Of a stretch of 64,000 nt of DNA, positions 58,401 to 64,000 are shown in pieces. The number at the start of each line of letters is the position of its first letter. The stretch's first letter is position 1. Source of the DNA: Membranipora membranacea (taxonomy: Eukaryota; Bryozoa; Gymnolaemata; Cheilostomatida; Membraniporidae); assembly GCA_914767715.1 (NCBI GenBank), contig OU612073.1, positions 18,912,001 through 18,976,000 of the forward strand. The letters run 5' to 3'. The translations under genes were made by a program, and so were the position numbers. Under the pieces are notes generated by a model that did not search any database, was not told the DNA's origin, and saw nothing but the letters and a program-made list of their open reading frames with translations.

Positions 58401-61400
58401 GTCTTAAGCTTGTCCACCTCACCACCATTGTGAGAAGGCAGAGATGATATCAGCTTGTCAATTTTCTTTAGATTTATGATTGATTGCAGGCACATTTATA
58501 TAGCTTTTACTTATAGCGATGCACAAGATAATTTCCTCCAAATTATTACAGTCGTCCTTTTCAAGGCGGAAGTTTGGCTTTGAATATGTGAAATAACCAT
58601 TTCTCCTTTCATTTTTGCAATTGATTTGAGATCAATTAGTTATAATTCAATTTATTTTCTTGGTTATCATTCCATTTTGTTGTTTGTTTAGATAACAAAA
58701 ACTTATGGCTCAATACTGTGGTAGTAATTCTCTCTCTGAACCATTTTTAAATAAGTGGGACAACTCCAAATTATCATCATTTGGAAAGAACCATAAACAT
58801 ATAAATACTCTATATACTATATAAATATATACATATAAATACTCTATATATGTTGATGGAAAGCACAAAACTTCAGTCTATACACACAAACCTCCTTGAT
58901 TTATAACATACTTTCTAACTTGATTATTTTAGGTGTTTCAGTGACAATGAGTGGTATAGTTTCAATGATCAGTCTGTGACTCGTATAACTAAAGATGATA
59001 TACGTAAAACATACGGAGGCACAAGCTCTAGAGGTCTATATTCTACAACATACACCAGCTCAACCAATGCCTACATGTTAATGTACAGGAAAGTGGACCC
59101 ATGCCGAAACAAAAGTAAGCATTACCACTGCAATTTAAGTTACAGCTTTTTAACTAGACCAATACTGAATCATGAAGCATGTAACATATGAATAGCGGTT
59201 CCCCCAGAGAAAGGTTTGTGAGCACAATTTTGTTATGCTGCCTTAGTCGTGTCACGCTGCTTCTTTCTCGTTTTTTTTGGTAAAAAGTAGCCGCATGACA
59301 AGGTTAATACTGCCTGCTTTAAAGAGAACCGAAATAACCGATATAATGCAATTCTTGTTGAGGAGTTTAGTTGCCTCTTATCACGACCTTGTCATTATAT
59401 AATATACTTAATATCTACACTAATTGTTGTGTAGATTTTATGGGGGTCGATCAGTTTCCGGAGCATATCCTCCAGTTACAAGAGCACATGCAGCGACAGT
59501 CTGAGGAGTCTAAGATAGCCCGAGAACTAGAGAAGAGTATGTGTAAGATTAAAACATACTGCTTCCCTCCCTCTGCTGATGGTACCGGTGTTAAAACCAC
59601 AGCTAAACTAGAGAGTAAGACACTGGAGATACACAAAGATATCAGTGTGATAGACGCTACCACCGAGGCACTCAAGGTACATTTATTAATATCTTTTTAG
59701 CCTTTCTTCACATTCTCCTGATTGAGGAGATGATCTGTTAGACTGCCCCTCGTCTTAAAAAGGTCCGGAGTACCTTGGGTTTTGACTGTTTCACGATGAT
59801 AAATTGCCAATGAGAGAATAAATCATATTTTGTCTATGGATTAAAAACATCCTCCTGTGACTATTCTCTGCTTTATTTGTATGTGGCACTCTACGTTCTA
59901 TCTCTGAGTTTTCCAGCAAGGCATCACCTATCAACTCCTTCCCCATTCCTATGTTTTTCAACTTAATGATATAACTAAGCTTTCCTCTACCTATAACACA
60001 TTTTAATGGTATCGTTTCAGTTATTTGAGTTGGATGGAGTTGTTCCCCTTGAACGCTGTCGACTTGTGAAGTACGATCACTACACTGACTCCATAGAGAA
60101 GAGTTTTGACAATGAAGCAATGTCCATGTGTGAGGCATTATGCGGATCTAACAAAACTATCTATGCTATGAAGCTCTCGGACCTTTACCTTGAAATCAAG
60201 GATGACTCGACAAAACCGTGGCAGAAATATAAGTTTGGAGGTTTGTCACTTTATCATTGAGTTATTCACTTTTGCAAATTTGGAATTTTTGAACAAAATG
60301 AGTATTCTTTCTCTGTCGAAGGAGTGGATAACATGGATATGTACAGTGCATTGCTCTGTAAGAGAAACGATTCTGAACCTCAATACCAAACTTTTTGGGA
60401 GTTGTTTCCCCTTACATTGAGCTGTGTATCATTCTCATGGTTATTTGGTTATTTTGTCAACTTCAAATTTAAAGTCCTATTGTGGCAGTGTAACCTTTGA
60501 TTACAAGCATTGTATAATTTCATGCTTGGGATTGCAGGAACAACATATAAAGTTCACCCGCTGAGCCTGAACGAGAACTTAGTCTATCCAGCTTTGTCAG
60601 TGCGGGCGGAGGCTGAGGACACCGTACACGAGTTGAAGAGAAAAATAGTAGACGTATTGAACATCCCTTCAGACATTTCACCTGAGAAGCTGAGATGTGC
60701 TACAGAGAGGTATGGTAGTGATCCACAGGAACTCACTTATGACGATATACTACTGAGAAACGCTGGCTGTTCTAAAGGCACCAAGGTATAGGGAATTATA
60801 CTGTCGTTTTATAATAATAATATCAATCTTATTTGCTGATCCAGTCCTAAATGACACGTAAGACCGTGAGCATAAAACAATTATTGTAATGCCTCAGGTG
60901 AATTTTTGAGATATATTATTCAGTTTGACACAGATTGCACCCATTATCTCATCATATTATGCTACATTGTCTACAATTTGTGAGAAGATACAATATGATT
61001 GACGATTCACTTACTTCTACTAAGATTCACGTGTCAGTTTGCACTGGAGTTGTCGCCCCCTCTGTTAACGACACCCTATTCGGAATTATTGACTCAACAT
61101 TGAAATGCCTGCAATGCTTTACTCACCTATAGATATATGTAGACACATCAGAGGAGCCACATGATGATGCGGATGGTACGTTTGAGATGAGCAATATGAG
61201 AAAACTGATCGAGATACATCTAAACACAATAAGGATATATATCACTATACCATCTACATCGGAAGTAGTCAAGTTCATGCAGAAGGAGCGTGACAGAAAA
61301 CCAATACCTGAACCTAGTTGTAAGTACAAAATTCAACTTCTGCGCATCAAATAGCTTTATTTGGAATTTTATACGTGCTTAAATAAGTCGACGCTTACCA

Positions 61401-63932
61401 AATGTAACTTTCGTTCTGAAAATTTGTATCATATTAGAAACTAAACTTTTAATTATGCATCTATGCGTATTGATTAAACTTGAATAAACTTAAAATTATG
61501 CCAATAAAATTTGAAAAACTTGCTTTTAGATGGCGAAGACAATACTGATGCTGGTTTTGATGAGATATATAATCGTCACCAAACTGGAACAAGTCCAAAG
61601 AAAACTACAATTAAGCGCCACACACCAGTAACAGGTGACAGCGAACAACAAAACTCCACTGTTGACAACCCGCCTCCCTATGAAGAAGCGATTGCAGCCT
61701 GCACTAAATGTCACAGTGATAGTAATACTTGTGTTTGTGGAGTCAATGCCTCAAACTCAGCCGGTGGGGACACTCACACAGGAAACGGTGATGTCACAAC
61801 AATAAACAATGACTCAAACACAGACACAACAGTTATCAAAAAGACGGTTGCTTTTGATGTAGAATCTGGTGATGTCACTGGTAAAGGGGATAATGCAAAC
61901 ACAAAAACTGATGATGTCACCAATAACTGTGTGCATAGTGATGGAACAAATTTAATTGATGACAGTACAGAAGATGATGATGGTATACCATTAGGTGCTA
62001 GTGCTGACAATGTTTTCATTGAGGATGCGAGTCATCAGAGCGGGCAATCCTCTACAGGTCACATGGTTTCTCCTTCACCATCGACTTCCCCAATGGTATC
62101 CCCTTCAAGCGTGGAAAAAACAAACGAGAAACCATCAACTAGTAACTCACATCGTGATGATGAGGTATGGGACTACTCGGGTACAGAGAATAACGCTGTA
62201 TCTACAGAAAATCAGAACCAGGGCCAGGAAATGGACACTATGACATCATCAGATGACGTGTACTTCAGGGAGGAGTCAGAGGAGGACAATGATAATAAAA
62301 CAAAGGGTAAGCTACTGTTTGTTGCTATATAGTATTTGTTTTATACCTCAGCTTTACAATTGCTTGCATTGCTTGTAAGTTATCATTCCTTTGATTGCAG
62401 GTTTTGACATTGTAAGGGAATTTAGAATCCATCTTTCAATAGCTCTTATTAGTAGTATGCTCAGACAATAATTAATTTATTATTATTGTTAGTGGTAATA
62501 TTTACATAAGATACAGTGATAAATTTGTTGTGAGGCCTGCACACCCATCCCCCAGCTGTATTCAGATTTGTTGAACTTACACTGAAGTGACAGGGAGATT
62601 AAAGCTGTGGTTTCTATTTTTCAGTATTGCGGGTTTGTGTGGATAAGAGAATCACACTAAAGAGGCTGAAGCACATCATACAGAAGAAGCTGGATGTGCC
62701 CATCAACTGCTTCAAGATGTATAAAGTCTACTCCAACAATCAGGTAACAAATGGCTATAATACCCATTTGGCTGAGGAAATAGAGATGGCTTCTTCAAAA
62801 AATATGATCTTGTTCATGTGATTTTAAAAAGAAAACTTGTATTGTTTCCATTGATGTATGAGTAAGCTCATCTTTAATTCAATGAATAGTTGGTCCATCC
62901 AAATGCTACTTACAAAACTGTAATTGAAGTAAGATGGTAATATTTCAGTTTAGGTTTTCTCCATCTCACTATGTTGATCTTATTATTTTATAGGAATTTG
63001 AATGCTCCAGTGCTACAGACACACTGAGTAGTATGATGGATGAGTCCAAGATGTCAGCCAAACTTGGACGAGTGCTCCGTAAAGGAGAATACAAAATAAA
63101 AATCTATGAGCTTGAACTTAATCCATCCAACCCCTCTGAGGTAAGAACATGAAATACAAGATGTGCTATCTCTTAACCTGTATAAGCAGAATAAAAGCCA
63201 TGTGTGGTGCAGGTTTCATAGAACTGATATTTGAATCACTTGAGATTTCCATCATATTTTTCTTTTATATAAGCTACCATTGAGAGCAGCCAAAAATCTG
63301 AATTTTGTGACAATGTCACAAAACGCATGTTTCTGGTTGCTTACAATGGTAGCTTGCAGTGTAAGTGAAGCTTTACAACCCATACTGACAACATAGGGAG
63401 TGAGATATCTCACTTTTGTCATAACTTGAGTTTTTATCATCCACCACTTTGTAGCCATACCTGTTGCTGTTTGACCTGGTGGTGAGTAAGGGAATGACAG
63501 TAGCTCAAGCTAAGGAGCATATATCAGAGGAATTACAGTCAGAGCATGAGCGTACTGTATCACCTCAGAGGTAAGATATTTGTCATAATCAATAGTGCAT
63601 TCTGGGATATAAAGTCGGGATCTTCTTTTTGCGATACTTTCCTCAGTCATTCACAGATGCGACCATAAAGTAATTGAATTAGAACAATTCTGAGCCACTT
63701 CTCAATATAGACCACTGTTGAGCTGGTGTTATGAAACATATCTACTTATGTGACTTCTATTGTTCTATGAGCTTGTTTGCCTCGAGAATTAGAAGGTTAT
63801 ACTTGTTTTACAGGATTCGATTGCGGAAGAAAACTTGGAAGAATCCAGGAATTGTGTATAACAACAGTCAGAAAGTAGAGGACGATATCCCTATGTACAG
63901 TAACTCAGAAATGTTCATACAAATCATCGATG
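52405..63932 (+). CDS. USP47: USP47 ubiquitin-specific protease, 5' and 3' incomplete
   Basis: Exons are 52405-52599, 53119-53232, 54317-54521, 55182-55278, 55719-55876, 56367-56506, 56821-56910, 57234-57427, 57792-57877, 58179-58392, 58933-59114, 59435-59676, 60021-60240, 60538-60785, 61133-61319, 61530-62306, 62625-62743, 62994-63140, 63455-63570 and 63814-63932; phases agree throughout (1,283 codons). An N-terminal ubiquitin-like part comes first. The USP domain follows: Cys box [16 protein letters not shown] (exon 4), [18 protein letters not shown], a CDNCNKKC zinc-binding pair, [12 protein letters not shown], and His box [14 protein letters not shown] with WYSFNDQ. Ubiquitin-like repeats follow, then a large acidic Ser/Thr-rich exon (61530-62306) and VDKRITL. 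USP47 removes ubiquitin from substrates such as DNA polymerase beta in mammals. Continues beyond the window. Confidence 0.95.
57532..57672 (+). repeat. GATCGCTC foldback repeat in a USP47 intron
   Basis: Shares GCTCACT, GATGGAACTATAT, TGAGCGATTT, TAATTGAAAGACCAAGTGA and CATCGCTCATTCTAATTGAGAGACC with the copies at 13746 and 37769. It is older and shorter. Its presence in an unrelated gene shows it is an interspersed element. Confidence 0.6.
57966..58046 (+). repeat. tRNA-like SINE fragment in a USP47 intron
   Basis: GTGGTAGCTCATTAGTAGAGTGGACTGCC followed by AAAAGGCCG resembles a tRNA 5' half with an A box. There is no clear T-arm or acceptor stem pairing, so a tRNA-derived SINE is more likely than a functional tRNA gene. 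Confidence 0.4.
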
Positions 63933-64000
63933 GTATGTCTTACTGTCTATATATACAAAAAATCTTATCTGATCTGTGTACCCTATGAGTTTTCTATGGT

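Overview
The window reads as a piece of an animal nuclear genome, most likely a marine invertebrate. It is AT-rich, genes are split into many short exons with GT-AG introns of roughly 200 to 1,100 bases, and two conserved metazoan genes can be followed exon by exon. Retroelement relics, MITE-like foldbacks, minisatellites and recent tandem duplications fill much of the rest. Phylum cannot be fixed from the sequence alone.

Layout. 1-9.4 kb: ends of unidentified genes, a tandem array of ~355-bp units broken by a solo LTR, small tandem repeats and a 15-bp minisatellite. 9.4-45.9 kb: a young segmental duplication. Each full unit holds, in order, a type A TPR-like gene (+), a non-LTR retrotransposon relic (-), a type B TPR-like gene (+) and the 3' end of the Artemis gene (-). 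Unit 1 is ~9.4-23.8 kb, a partial unit is 23.8-29.0 kb, and unit 3 is ~33.7-45.9 kb, where the Artemis end belongs to the complete gene. 29.0-33.7 kb separates them and holds a MITE and repeats. 42.8-50.9 kb: complete 11-exon Artemis/DCLRE1C nuclease gene (-), ~607 aa. 51.1-51.6 kb: a small unidentified two-exon gene (-). 52.4-64 kb: USP47 deubiquitinase (+), 20 exons modelled, running off the right edge.

The most interesting content is the A/B family. The proteins are ~480-500 aa and all-helical. They have an ATGG micro-exon as exon 1, one long exon 2 and a short exon 3. Size, helical repeats and the start-codon-only first exon recall vertebrate IFIT antiviral TPR genes; this is inference, not a demonstrated homology. 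Of the copies, only B2 (24.9-27.2 kb) is clearly intact. A3 (34.1-36.0 kb) is open but has an ambiguous splice frame. A1, B1 and B3 each carry a different single lesion. One more A copy is a fragment, one exon 3 is an orphan, and an old relic lies inside Artemis intron 8. Two NF-kB-like motifs and a TATA-like box precede the type B genes. The locus looks like a birth-and-death family that carries the tail of a DNA-repair gene along with its duplications.
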